From: Zelonia costaricensis | Taxonomy: Eukaryota > Euglenozoa > Kinetoplastea > Trypanosomatida > Trypanosomatidae | DNA length: 13,864 nucleotides | Direction: 5' to 3' | Assembly (NCBI GenBank): GCA_030849075.1 | Contig: JASAOO010002926.1 | Coordinates: 1 to 13,864, forward strand | In this document: in pieces, positions 5,248-13,416 of the stretch | Layout of the letters: the number at the start of each line of letters is the position of its first letter | Numbering within the stretch: the first letter of the stretch is position 1 | The notes under the pieces: model-generated | The model's input: the letters and a program-made list of their open reading frames with translations, nothing else | The model's database searches: none | Told to the model about the DNA's origin: nothing | Program-made: the position numbers and the translations under genes

Positions 5248-6972
5248 TCAGGCCTCCTTCACGACACGCTTGAAGAGGCGGCCGATGCGGCCCTGCTTCT
5301 CGGGCCAGAGCAGCAGGTAGCACAGCACACCAGGAAGGGTCATGGAGCAGCTGATGAACACGCAGCCGTACGAGTAGTTGCCGTGGTAGCGCGTGGCGAG
5401 CTGGGCCTGGATCGGCGGCGCAGAGAAGCCGCCGAGGCAGCCGGCGACGAAGACGGAGCCCATGAAGAAGCCAAGGTTGGGGCCGTGGAAGTCCTTCGCG
5501 ATCAGTGCCGGCATCATGGCAAACACCCCCGCCGTGCAGAACCCGATGATGCTCATGCACGCGGCGAAGTCCGCGTAGCTGCGGCAGAAGGCCAGGACCC
5601 CGCAGGCCACGCCGCCAACGGCAGCGCACGCCGTGTAGGCGAAGGCGTCCGCCGTGAAGGAGGCCATGGCGCCGATGAGCACGGAGCCGACGATCTGAAA
5701 CACGCCCCAGAAGGTGAAGATCGTCGCTGACTTGGCATCGCCGATCTTCGGGAACTCGGCGTAGACGGTCGTGTTGTCGCCGATGGCCGGCACGTACACG
5801 CCGGTGATGTAGATGAGCCCGTAGAAGCACCACCCGAAGATGGCGAACATGAAGAAGTGCGTCATGAAGCGCGGCGAGAACACCACGCGCAACACCTCAC
5901 GGGGCACCAGCTTGCGCGTGTGCATGTCCTCCATTAGCTCTGCCAGCGTGCACGACCGCGCGCGCCCATCCGCGACCGCAGCAGGAGCAGCAGCACCCGC
6001 GGCGCTGCCCGATGCGGCGTCGTTGTCTGCGCCGAGCTCGCCGCCGCAGTTCGTGGAGTTGGGGCTCGTCGCCGCCTGCCCAGGCCGCAGCGTCCTGGCC
6101 TTCTCGCCTGCCGTGGGCACCAAGTTCGTGAAGAGCATTGCGTCGGCCAACTCCTCGTGGAGGTTCTGATCGCCGTCGCGGCGACGGTCCTGCACCCCCC
6201 GCGTCGGCTCCTCGGCGCCGTCAGAGCTCGGCTCGCGGTTCGGGTCTGCGTGCATGCGACGCGCCCGATCCTGCTCCTCCTCGCTCGACGCCGTCTCCCC
6301 GCTGCTCAGCCGCGCGTTTGCCTCGACATCCACGTCGTCCTCGATGGGGTGCCGCCGGCAAGACAGAATCGTGCCCACGAGCCCGATCGAGCAGAAGGCG
6401 GACATGAGCCGGAAGGTGTGCCGCCAGCCGTACACGTCCACGAGCTTGCCCAGCACCGCCGGCACGACGGCGCTGCCGATGCCGCCGCCGCAAAAATTGA
6501 TTCCCTGGCCGAGCCCCAGCCGCCGCCGGAACCACGAACTCGTCGCCGCCGCGCCGGGGGAGAGCATGAAGGCCGACGAGATGGAGGCAAGCAGGCAGTA
6601 CGACCCCGTCACCTGCGCCGAGCTCTTCGCGAAGGAGGAGCTGAGCCACAGCCCGGCGAAGAGCATCACGGTGGAGATGAACATCATGATGCGCGGCGGC
6701 ACCCGGTCGACGAGGAAACCGGCGAAGACGCCGAAAATGGGGGAGAGGCCGAGGGAGACGGAGTTGCCGAAGCTGACCGTCGTCGCGGTCGGGTAGCCGA
6801 GGGTGCGGTCTTCCTGCATGCTTTTGGAGAAGATGGAGAAACTGTTGTCGATGCCGTAGCTCATCATCTGCATCAGCGCACCGGAGATGGCGACAAGGTA
6901 GCCGATCCAGTGGTCCGCCGGACGGTGGGTGAAGAACCGGTCCACCCTCTTGCACGTGTCCACGACCCCCAT
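5248..6972 (-). CDS. Monocarboxylate-transporter-like MFS permease
   Basis: Complete 574-residue frame, ATG at 6972, TGA at 5250-5248. Twelve hydrophobic segments are visible by eye: six at about residues 23-40, 64-86, 95-113, 122-140, 155-175 and 186-204, and six at about 370-395, 415-435, 442-462, 466-490, 498-516 and 537-556. MFS signatures include SYGIDNSFSIF in TM1, the loop 2-3 motif GFLVDRVPPR (85-94), and YGWRHTFRL (181-189). These match monocarboxylate-porter-type MFS proteins, which move organic anions such as pyruvate or lactate with protons; the actual substrate cannot be read here. A long hydrophilic loop (about 205-365), first acidic then Ala-rich, divides the two halves, where typical members have a much shorter loop. 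An acceptor-like AG lies only 2 nt before the ATG, and the next Met residues fall inside TM1, which supports this start. The stop is followed at once by a G-run block. Confidence 0.9.
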   Translation of the reverse strand: MGVVDTCKRVDRFFTHRPADHWIGYLVAISGALMQMMSYGIDNSFSIFSKSMQEDRTLGYPTATTVSFGNSVSLGLSPIFGVFAGFLVDRVPPRIMMFISTVMLFAGLWLSSSFAKSSAQVTGSYCLLASISSAFMLSPGAAATSSWFRRRLGLGQGINFCGGGIGSAVVPAVLGKLVDVYGWRHTFRLMSAFCSIGLVGTILSCRRHPIEDDVDVEANARLSSGETASSEEEQDRARRMHADPNREPSSDGAEEPTRGVQDRRRDGDQNLHEELADAMLFTNLVPTAGEKARTLRPGQAATSPNSTNCGGELGADNDAASGSAAGAAAPAAVADGRARSCTLAELMEDMHTRKLVPREVLRVVFSPRFMTHFFMFAIFGWCFYGLIYITGVYVPAIGDNTTVYAEFPKIGDAKSATIFTFWGVFQIVGSVLIGAMASFTADAFAYTACAAVGGVACGVLAFCRSYADFAACMSIIGFCTAGVFAMMPALIAKDFHGPNLGFFMGSVFVAGCLGGFSAPPIQAQLATRYHGNYSYGCVFISCSMTLPGVLCYLLLWPEKQGRIGRLFKRVVKEA

Positions 6973-6974
6973 GG

Positions 6975-7080
6975 CTACAGAAGGGGGGGGAGGGGGAGGG
7001 GGGTATGTATAACGGGGAAAGAGGGGCAGGTGGGACGGGACCGTCAGCGTCCGCGAGACAAGTCACGGAGGCAGGTGTGT
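6975..7080 (-). promoter_or_regulatory. Candidate trans-splice acceptor 2 nt before the MFS start codon
   Basis: On the minus strand, positions 7080 to 6977 contain no AG at all. The last part is a dense C/T tract (about 7011-6980) ending TTCTGT and AG at 6976-6975, followed by CC and the ATG. An AG-free stretch plus a pyrimidine tract is the usual acceptor pattern. Use of this AG would leave only 2 genome-encoded 5' UTR bases after the spliced leader. Alternative AGs at 7086-7085 and 7082-7081 would give about 110 nt. Confidence 0.55.
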
Positions 7081-7092
7081 CTTGCTAAGCGG

Positions 7093-7130
7093 CACGCACA
7101 CAGACACAGACACAGACACACACACGCACG
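7093..7130. repeat. CA/CAGACA array
   Basis: CACGCACACAGACA-type units with three CAGACA repeats, then CACACACACG. It lies just upstream of the alternative MFS acceptor AGs. Confidence 0.8.
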
Positions 7131-8002
7131 CGAACGCACTCGGAGCGACTTTGGATGCGGGGGAAGCCCGCGAAGGAGGAAGACGAAGAAAGCGAGAGAC
7201 AGAGAGGGCGGGGAAAGTGGGCGTCCCGGTGGTGAAGGGTGGGAACGGAAAGAAAACGAGTGCGCTGCGGGTGGGGGGGGAGGAGGAGGTGCGTACAAGG
7301 CGGGCCCAAGGAGCAAGCGTGTGGTTGTTTGGCTACGTGCACCTTCTTTACTTTTCCTGTGTTCGATGGCACTTATGGCGGTGGTGGTGATGAATCTTGG
7401 CAGTTGGGCAGTCAAAGGAGAAACAACCAAGCAAGCTAAGGAACCGACGGTGGTGGAGACGGCGAGCAGGGCTCGAATGGATGCGAGGGTGAGAACGGGG
7501 GGGGGAGTGAGTGAGTGGGAAAGGGGTAGGGGGAGGGGGGTAGAGGGGCAGCTAGGCGTGCGACAGCCATGGGCTGCGCAGGGCAACGCAGGCCGGCGTT
7601 ACCCCACAGTCCATTCCTTGGACGTGGTTTAGGGGGAGGGTGGCGAGGAGGGCACGGCAGCGTCAGTGTGCAAGCCATCGTTGCGCAGCGCTCCTTTTTT
7701 TTTGGGGGGGAGGAGGTGTCCTGTTGAACTTTAGCTTCGTCGTTGGTTGTGTCGAGCACAGCTGTACAGGTATGTGTTGAGCAGAGGGGGAAACGAAGAG
7801 GGGCAACGCGTCAAAGGAAGCGCACGTCTAGGTGAGGGGTGATGGTCGCCCCAATAAGCAACAAAGGAAGAGAGGCACAAGTGACGATGTGTATGCACGC
7901 CAGTGCCGTGATGATGGTGTGGGTGTTCGTGTCAGACAGAGGATATGGTGCAGGGCTCGAGTGGGGGACAGCGTCCGTGCCCGCGCGTGCGATCGCGCGC
8001 TG

Positions 8003-8659
8003 TCAGACAGCCTCTGCAGCGGATTGTGGAGACGTTGACTGGGCAGCCGCGAGTCGCCGCGCACGGCTTCGGCGCACCGCCTCTTGTCCCTCCCGCAGCA
8101 GCTCCCGCGCGCGGCGAGCTTTGGCGTTCACGTACGCGTCGCGATCCTCGCGCAGCTTCAGCAGTGCCTGATGCGCACGACGCGCCTCCCCGCTTCGAAT
8201 CGTCGCAGAGGCTCGCGCAGACTCTCGGCGTGGCACGCCACGGAGAGCAGGGCGATCGGCTGGATCCGCCCCGGCGCTTTTTCTTGCCTGTGTCGTCGTC
8301 GAGCGTTCGCCGAGGCTTTGTGTGCGTCGCGGTGGTGCTGGCGGCAGCGGCAGCGGCAGTGGCGGCGACTTCCCACTCCCGCCTCGCTTGGCAGACAGGC
8401 AGTGGGCGTCACGGTGGCGAGAGCGGGCGGAGGCACGGGTGGAGGGTGATGTTGCCCGCTGCTCTGTCGAACGCTGTGAAGAAGTCAAGCGGAGTGCAGT
8501 CACCGTCTCGCTTCGGTCGCCCTGCTCCTCGAGAAACGCCACACTGCTGAGTTGGTAGACGAGGAGGTTGGTGTAGTGCTGCTGCAAGCTGTCGAGGCGC
8601 CGCATCTCAGCAGCCAGCTCCTCTGCCAAAGCCGCAGCATGCGGAAGAGGTTCGGCCAT
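8003..8659 (-). CDS. Hypothetical basic protein, two helical ends and a Pro/Ser/Arg-rich middle
   Basis: 218 residues, ATG at 8659, TGA at 8005-8003; family not recognised. Residues 8-45 (AAALAEELAAEMRRLDSLQQ, then HYTNLLVYQL) look like an amphipathic helix or short coiled coil. Residues 46-150 are Ser/Thr/Arg-rich and probably disordered, with a PPLPLPLPPAPP segment at about 99-110. Residues 152-206 form a second likely helix, rich in Arg, Ala and Glu (ARRARELLREGQEAVRRSRA). No signal peptide, membrane span or catalytic motif is visible. The frame stays open to an ATG at 9055, but those 132 extra codons include a Phe-rich stretch translated from the pyrimidine tract, and an acceptor-like AG lies 15 nt before 8659, so the short form is preferred. 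The domain plan suggests a structural or scaffold protein, without specific evidence. Confidence 0.75.
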   Translation of the reverse strand: MAEPLPHAAALAEELAAEMRRLDSLQQHYTNLLVYQLSSVAFLEEQGDRSETVTALRLTSSQRSTEQRATSPSTRASARSRHRDAHCLSAKRGGSGKSPPLPLPLPPAPPRRTQSLGERSTTTQARKSAGADPADRPALRGVPRRESARASATIRSGEARRAHQALLKLREDRDAYVNAKARRARELLREGQEAVRRSRARRLAAAQSTSPQSAAEAV

Positions 8660-8674
8660 CACTCGGCAGAACCA

Positions 8675-8702
8675 CTCAAGGAAAAAGAAAAGAAAAAAGG
8701 CG
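8675..8702 (-). promoter_or_regulatory. Candidate trans-splice acceptor of the 218-residue protein gene
   Basis: In transcript sense, a T-rich pyrimidine tract (8700-8679) free of AG is followed by GAG, with AG at 8676-8675, 15 nt before the ATG at 8659. It is a textbook-looking acceptor and fixes the start choice. A second AG (8663-8662) lies closer to the ATG. Another pyrimidine tract near 8890-8850 could serve an alternative longer leader. Confidence 0.65.
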
Positions 8703-9387
8703 CTCGTGATGTGTGTATTGCATCTATTCGCGTGCGCGTGAAGATATCTAGCTACCCGGCAGTGTGGCGCCGTCGCATCCCGTGCGGCGGCGGAGAAGTG
8801 TGTGAGTGAGTGAAGCGGGGGAATTGACTTGCCTAGGCAGTCACTTCTGAGGGACGAGAGAGAGCAACTCGAGACAAACGAGAAAAAACGAAATAGCGAA
8901 GGCGGCAATGCAGAGGAGGAGGACAGGAGTGACAAGCAGGTGAACACAGAATCGTGGTCTCTGTTTTTCTTTGCCATAGCTCGGCTGAGTTGAAGTCCGG
9001 TCAAACACCTCAGCCGCCTGAGAGCTGCGTGACGCTCAACCCCAAAAAAGAACAAAAAGAAGAAGCTGAGAATGGGACAGGCTCGACCTCTGCTTTGCCC
9101 GTCAACTTTCAGCTACATCGAAAAGCGCCGCTAGCACAGGTGGCCAACGAGAAGGCTGGCTCTGTTTTTTTCACGACGAATTGTAGGTCGAGCTGCCGCT
9201 GGCAGCCACGTGATGGACGGATGAGGCTGTTTTTTGTAACCTCGGCAATTGTTTGCGCTTGTTTCTTTTTTGTTTGTGTAGGCCACTCGGTTCGCTCGAG
9301 GCGAAGCCTCAAGTAGGGGAACGCTGCCGGCGGCACCGCCCAGTAACACGCGCGCACGACGTGATTTACGCGAAGGGGAAAAGGGAG

Positions 9388-9399
9388 CGTCACGTGACG
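9388..9399. repeat. Perfect 12-bp palindrome CGTCACGTGACG
   Basis: Self-complementary site with a CACGTG core. In other eukaryotes CACGTG binds bHLH factors, which trypanosomatids are not known to use in this way, so no role is assigned. Confidence 0.45.
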
Positions 9400-9574
9400 A
9401 CAAACAAGCAGAGCAGACAGATTTGTTGCTTTCCTTCCCTCACGCTATCTGCTCGCTCACCGCACCGCCTTCACCCTGGTTTAGTTTTATTCTTACGCTA
9501 AACACACAACACCACAAAACAGACAAAGGAGCACTCAGCTGCGCCTCACAGATAGAAAAGCGCGCGTTTGTGGA

Positions 9575-9577
<3 letters not shown>

Positions 9578-9607
<30 letters not shown>
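9578..9607. repeat. (GT)15 microsatellite
   Basis: Perfect 30-nt GT run, the longest uninterrupted dinucleotide array of the window, about 240 nt after the NOG2 stop and likely within its 3' UTR (as an AC run in RNA). Confidence 0.9.
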
Positions 9608-9608
<1 letters not shown>

Positions 9609-9845
9609 TTCAGCGTGCCTTACTTAAACGCGAGGAGACAGTCGTACAAGCACGAGGGACTACCAAATGTAAAGCAACTCAGAGGCTGAAAAGACGGGAG
9701 AGCGGCAACAGCACAAACGCACAACAACAGGAAAGAAAAAAAAGGCGTAGCAGAGCTACTTGGCAGGACGGAGCGCTCAGGCAGAGCGAGGGACCACAAG
9801 GCGAGCAAGCGCGCTGGCAAACGAAGGAGCCCATTGAAGAAAAGG

Positions 9846-11792
9846 CTACTCCTTCGCGGCTGCCAGGAACTGCGCCCAAAGCGCGTCGTCGCTCTCGTGC
9901 TCAGCGTCGGCGACAAAAGCCTCCACATCCTCCTGGACCTTCCGCGCGGCCTTGCGCTTCTCCTGCCGCTTCGCCTTCCGCTCCTTCTCCTCCTGCTCCC
10001 GCATGAAGGTCGCGACCGTGGCCACCTCTTCGCGGCCGTCGTCGTCCTCCGACTCCGCGCGTGCCCTCTTGGCGCCTTGCTTTTCACGCCGCTGCGTTCG
10101 CTTGGAGGGCGGGTTGGCCGCTTCCTCCCTTTCCGCGTCGCTCTCGGCCACCAGATCCTTTGCATCGCGATCGCCACCCGCGACCTCGCCGTCGCCGGAA
10201 TCGACAGCGCTAGCCTCGTCGTCGTCCTCTCCCTCTTCGTCCTCCTCCTCCTCGTCGCCACGGTTCATGGTCTCGTCGACAACGTTGAAGGCGCTGTAAT
10301 GCTCGATCAGCTTCATCTGCTTCTCCTGCGGCTGCTCCATCGCGTCGCGGTAGTGCTTGTTCGACTCGAACGGCGGTGCGTTGAACCACGGCAGCCGCCC
10401 GCGCTGCCAGTCGTACAGCACCATGCGCGCAGCCGCCTCAATGTCCGGCTCACCACCAGCAACGAGCTTGCCGCGCAGCTTTGCCAGCTTTTCGAGGAAG
10501 TCAATGACGTCGCGCCACTCCTTGACACCGTAGGTCGCTACAATGTCGCGCTGCTTGACGATCTTCAGCACCGTGTCGACGACGTCGGTCTTGTCCGCAT
10601 TGCCGAGCCGCTCCACGCGCACCACGCCCTTCAGCACCGCCTGCACGTCATTGTTCGACTCGCGGTCGTAGACAACACCGGGGCAGTCAATGAGGAAGAT
10701 ACTGCGCGTCAAGGCGACATACTGCCACACCTTCGTCTCACCCGGAATCGGTGCTACCTTGCACACTGACTTGCGCCGCAGCGTGTTGATGAGCGAGCTC
10801 TTGCCCACATTGGGGTAGCCAATCACACCAACAGAGATGGGTGTCTTTGTGCGCTTGTTGCCACGATGCGTGACGTTGTGCAGACGGGCAAACTGGCGCA
10901 GCAGCGAAATTACGTTGCCCTTGCCGAAGGGGTGATTGACGCTTGCGTGGAAGGCGATCGTGGGGTAGTCCTTGCTGAGGATTTGGAGCCACCGAGCCGT
11001 GGCCCACAGAGGCACCAAATCGCACTTGTTGAGCACCAGCACGAAATGCTTGTATTTCTTCTCGCGGCGCATGAAGTCCTCCAGAAAGGCGCTGCGCGTC
11101 CCCATCGGGTCGCGCGCGTCGACTACGTAAAGAACGACATCTGAGCTGTCGATCACCTTGTACAGCTCGCACCAAATTCGGTTCGACTGCCCCTTGGTCA
11201 TGAGAATGCCGTTGCGCGACTTGTCGTTGCGGTCCTTGTGCACCCCTTTCATCAGGTCGCGGTCCTTGTCCTTCTTGTTGCTGTCGTAATTGTCCACCTT
11301 GTCCGTCGCCTCGTTGGCGAGGGCCGACATGTCGACAACGTTCAGGCGGACACGCTTGCGGTGCGCCTTGTCGCCGAAGGTCTTGTCCCACTCCATCTCC
11401 TTCCGGATGCTGCCGTCCACATTCTTCGGCTCCTCGAGCAGGCTGAGTGGTAGCTTGGACTGCTTGATAATCACACTGTACGGGTCTTTGTACTTGGCAC
11501 CCATCTCCTCCCGGAACTTCTGCAGCGCCTCCTGCCCAATCGTGCGAGTGTTGCCGAACCAGCGTCGATCTGGCGCAATACGTGCCATCTGCTGCTCAAT
11601 TCGGTCAGACGCCTTGAGCACGCTACCCTTGATGATGTTACCTTTCTCGTCGCGCTTGATTTTCGACTTGTACATCTTCAGCCGTTTGATGGTTCGCTGA
11701 TCGCGCAGGCTCGTCTTGTTCGGGTCTGTGCGCCGATTGGGGTTGGTTGGGGCGAGGAGCCCCTTCCCCGCCTTCTTGCCAGGCTTGCCCAT
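9846..11792 (-). CDS. NOG2: Nucleolar GTP-binding protein 2 (NOG2/GNL2 family)
   Basis: Complete 648-residue frame, ATG at 11792, TAG at 9848-9846. NOG2 is a nucleolar/nuclear GTPase needed for late maturation and export of the pre-60S ribosomal subunit. The family's NGP1NT N-terminal domain is evident (residues 1 to about 190, with TSLRDQRTIKRLKMYKSK and DRRWFGNTRTIGQ). A circularly permuted GTPase domain follows, in the order G4-G5-G1-G2-G3: DARDP (225-229), NKCD (255-258, G4), HASV (282-285, G5 region), GYPNVGKSS (325-333, G1/P-loop), GETK (351-354, G2), DCPG (369-372, G3). RGRLPWF (465-471) closes the conserved part. The C-terminal tail (511-648) alternates acidic runs (EEEEDEEGEDDDE) and Lys/Arg-rich helices, typical of nucleolar proteins. 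Length is near that of other eukaryotic members. All GTP-binding motifs are intact. The start is supported by Met-Gly-Lys-Pro and an acceptor 36 nt upstream. Confidence 0.97.
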   Translation of the reverse strand: MGKPGKKAGKGLLAPTNPNRRTDPNKTSLRDQRTIKRLKMYKSKIKRDEKGNIIKGSVLKASDRIEQQMARIAPDRRWFGNTRTIGQEALQKFREEMGAKYKDPYSVIIKQSKLPLSLLEEPKNVDGSIRKEMEWDKTFGDKAHRKRVRLNVVDMSALANEATDKVDNYDSNKKDKDRDLMKGVHKDRNDKSRNGILMTKGQSNRIWCELYKVIDSSDVVLYVVDARDPMGTRSAFLEDFMRREKKYKHFVLVLNKCDLVPLWATARWLQILSKDYPTIAFHASVNHPFGKGNVISLLRQFARLHNVTHRGNKRTKTPISVGVIGYPNVGKSSLINTLRRKSVCKVAPIPGETKVWQYVALTRSIFLIDCPGVVYDRESNNDVQAVLKGVVRVERLGNADKTDVVDTVLKIVKQRDIVATYGVKEWRDVIDFLEKLAKLRGKLVAGGEPDIEAAARMVLYDWQRGRLPWFNAPPFESNKHYRDAMEQPQEKQMKLIEHYSAFNVVDETMNRGDEEEEDEEGEDDDEASAVDSGDGEVAGGDRDAKDLVAESDAEREEAANPPSKRTQRREKQGAKRARAESEDDDGREEVATVATFMREQEEKERKAKRQEKRKAARKVQEDVEAFVADAEHESDDALWAQFLAAAKE

Positions 11793-12817
11793 CGTGCTTG
11801 AAGAGGAGTGGTCTGGTGGGGTGCAGAGCTACAAAAAGAGAACAATGCCCGCGAGGACAATCGGAAAAAAAAGCAGCACAGCTGTAAGTTGGACGCTGGC
11901 CCTCTGAGTGGTGCCAGGTGTGCGGAGCAGCAGCAAAGTGCGGAAAACTAACGGCGTGGGAGTGCAGCTAGTCGCGCACCGATTTTTAATCTCTCTTCTC
12001 TTTTCGCAATCCGGAGAGGTGCGTTGCCGCAGGTCAACCAGGCGGCTTTTCACTGTGGCACTAGCGCACCGGAGAAATGTAGAAAAAATGAAAGCCCCAT
12101 AGTATGTCACGGAAGAGGGTGAGAGTCGTGAGGAAATTGGGTATCAGAGGAGAGAGAGAGAGGACAATTCAAGTAGAAGGTAGAGGTGGCCGGAAAAGCG
12201 CAGCCGGCACCGCACACATTTTTTTGCAGCCATATAACACAAAGTTGATGCGACGCACGCACGTGCGGTGCAGCACCAGAGTGTGGTGAGGAGATGTACA
12301 GGCAAAGGTGTGTCCACGACAGAGCACAAACGCGCTACCGTACTTCTGCGCGCTAAAAAAAAAAAAGACAGCAGAAGGAGCGGCAGAGGTGCGCGCGGCG
12401 GTGACGCGATATCCCGCGGGTGCTTGCGGTTTACCTTTTCCGCATGTTAGCCACCTCTTCTCTCCGTGGTGCTCCAGCGCATTCTACCTGCCAAGCCAGC
12501 GTTTTTTTTTTTGTTGTTGTTTGGCTTCTCACACATACAGCCCTCCAAAAAACTCGAGACAAAGGGGAGCCGATAGGGAAAAAAAAACCCATCGCTTCCC
12601 TGTCCTTTTACCAGATGATCACACACGTGAAAGAGAAAACAAACCGCTTAAGGGGGATCTTGGCGCACCCTGCGCGATGTCGGCCCGACGCCCTTGGTGC
12701 TGCTATGCTGCGCTCCACGTGCAGCAGAAGGAGAAACACTCATGCACGGTCGCACACAGGCAGCGCTGCACGGCGTCCGACGAGGCCACACACATCACAC
12801 ACATTTCTCGCCGCAGC
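11793..12817. other. Spacer between the SKP1-like gene and NOG2
   Basis: Contains the SKP1-like 3' UTR and the NOG2 leader. The plus strand has an A run near 12355-12366 and a T run near 12503-12512, with several A-rich stretches (for example 12541-12590) that are T-rich in transcript sense. It is less G-rich and less repetitive than the spacer at 395-5247. No credible coding frame or RNA gene was seen. Confidence 0.75.
11829..11881 (-). promoter_or_regulatory. Candidate trans-splice acceptor of NOG2
   Basis: In transcript sense there is no AG between 11881 and 11831. The end of that stretch is a T-rich tract TTGTTCTCTTTTTGT, then AG at 11830-11829, leaving a 36-nt 5' UTR. A second T tract (about 11871-11863) lies behind it. 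It is the most typical acceptor in the window. Confidence 0.7.
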
Positions 12818-13411
12818 TCACTTCTTGGTCGTCGCCTTCACCGCATCGTCGAACCACGGGTAGTCCTTCGAGACCTCCGTCAGGTCCTCGTTCGTCGTCT
12901 CCACTTCCTTGTCGAGACCCATGACGTCGTACATGATGGCGTTGTCGTCCTTGCCGCGCAGCTTGCAGCCGAGGCCGATGCACATGAAGTCGAGGAGGCC
13001 CTGAATGCCGAACTCCTCGGCAGCCGTCATGGTCAGCAGGTAGTGCTTCTGGTTGAGCGCGGAGCACAGACGCTGGTTGAAGAACTCGTTGTCCCACTTG
13101 TCCGTCACAACATACGAGAAGTCGCGGTAAATGCACGGGCGCGTCATCGGGCTAACAGCCTGGCCGTCGACGCCGTAGTGCACCGCCCAGCGAATGAGGT
13201 GCTCGAGCACGGCCGCAGGGTAGGCGAACTCGGGAATGTCGTCGCCTTCCGCCGCGCCGATAAAGGGGCACCGCTTTGTGTAGCTCTTCGACACCTCGAG
13301 GAACTTACCGTCGTTGCAGTGCACGATGACGTACAGGTCGCGGTCCGCCTTGAACTCGCCGTTGGGGCCCTTGAGCACCAGGCGCATATCCATGGTTGCC
13401 TCCTCGGACAT
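12818..13411 (-). CDS. SKP1: SKP1-like protein (SCF ubiquitin ligase adaptor family)
   Basis: Complete 197-residue frame, ATG at 13411, TGA at 12820-12818. SKP1 links F-box proteins to cullin in SCF ubiquitin ligases. The N-terminal half (about 26-85) reads as a BTB/POZ-type SKP1 fold: LYVIVHCNDGKFLEVSKSY, later IPEFAYPAAVLEHLIRWAVHY, where SKP1 usually has a leucine-rich hinge before the LxKVIEWCxxH helix. The C-terminal dimerisation/F-box-binding part is clear: KWDNEFF (105-111, like the family's WDxEF), AEEFGIQGLLDFMC (131-144, like ANYLDIKGLLD), LRGK (151-154), then DLTEVSKDYPWFDD (176-189, like EEEAQVRKENQWC). The length is slightly above the usual 160-165, partly from extra N-terminal residues and a longer middle section. 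The BTB half is the more diverged part. Two further ATGs lie at codons 7 and 9, so a slightly later start is possible. Confidence 0.88.
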   Translation of the reverse strand: MSEEATMDMRLVLKGPNGEFKADRDLYVIVHCNDGKFLEVSKSYTKRCPFIGAAEGDDIPEFAYPAAVLEHLIRWAVHYGVDGQAVSPMTRPCIYRDFSYVVTDKWDNEFFNQRLCSALNQKHYLLTMTAAEEFGIQGLLDFMCIGLGCKLRGKDDNAIMYDVMGLDKEVETTNEDLTEVSKDYPWFDDAVKATTKK

Positions 13412-13416
13412 TGTTC

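Larger units (their letters stand above)
6973..8002. other. Spacer between the 218-residue protein gene and the MFS gene
   Basis: No credible coding frame on either strand. It should hold the 3' UTR of the 218-residue gene (from 8002 down) and the acceptor of the MFS gene. Visible parts are a T9-G7 junction at 7695-7710, several purine-rich plus-strand tracts at about 7160-7310 and 7480-7550 (pyrimidine in transcript sense), and a CA/CAGACA array at 7093-7130. Nothing resembling an RNA gene was recognised. Confidence 0.75.
8660..9845. other. Spacer between NOG2 and the 218-residue protein gene
   Basis: Holds the NOG2 3' UTR (from 9845 down) and the acceptor of the next gene. It contains the longest perfect GT array of the window (9578-9607), a 12-bp palindrome (9388-9399), and a small hairpin GAGGC-GAA-GCCTC near 9298-9310. 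Unlike the other spacers, part of it (about 9225-9275 and 9420-9500) is pyrimidine-rich on the plus strand. The plus-strand frame at 9253-9501 (82 codons) has no recognisable content and I do not call it a gene. Confidence 0.75.

Noticed and set aside
6157..7632. 491-codon plus-strand open frame
   Set aside because: Antisense to the MFS gene in its first half and low complexity in the spacer in its second half.
9388..9399. CACGTG palindrome as an E-box
   Set aside because: Only a chance-length palindrome; bHLH-type regulation through E-boxes is not established in trypanosomatids.
9834..10769. 311-codon plus-strand open frame
   Set aside because: Antisense shadow of NOG2, whose GTPase motifs are intact on the minus strand.
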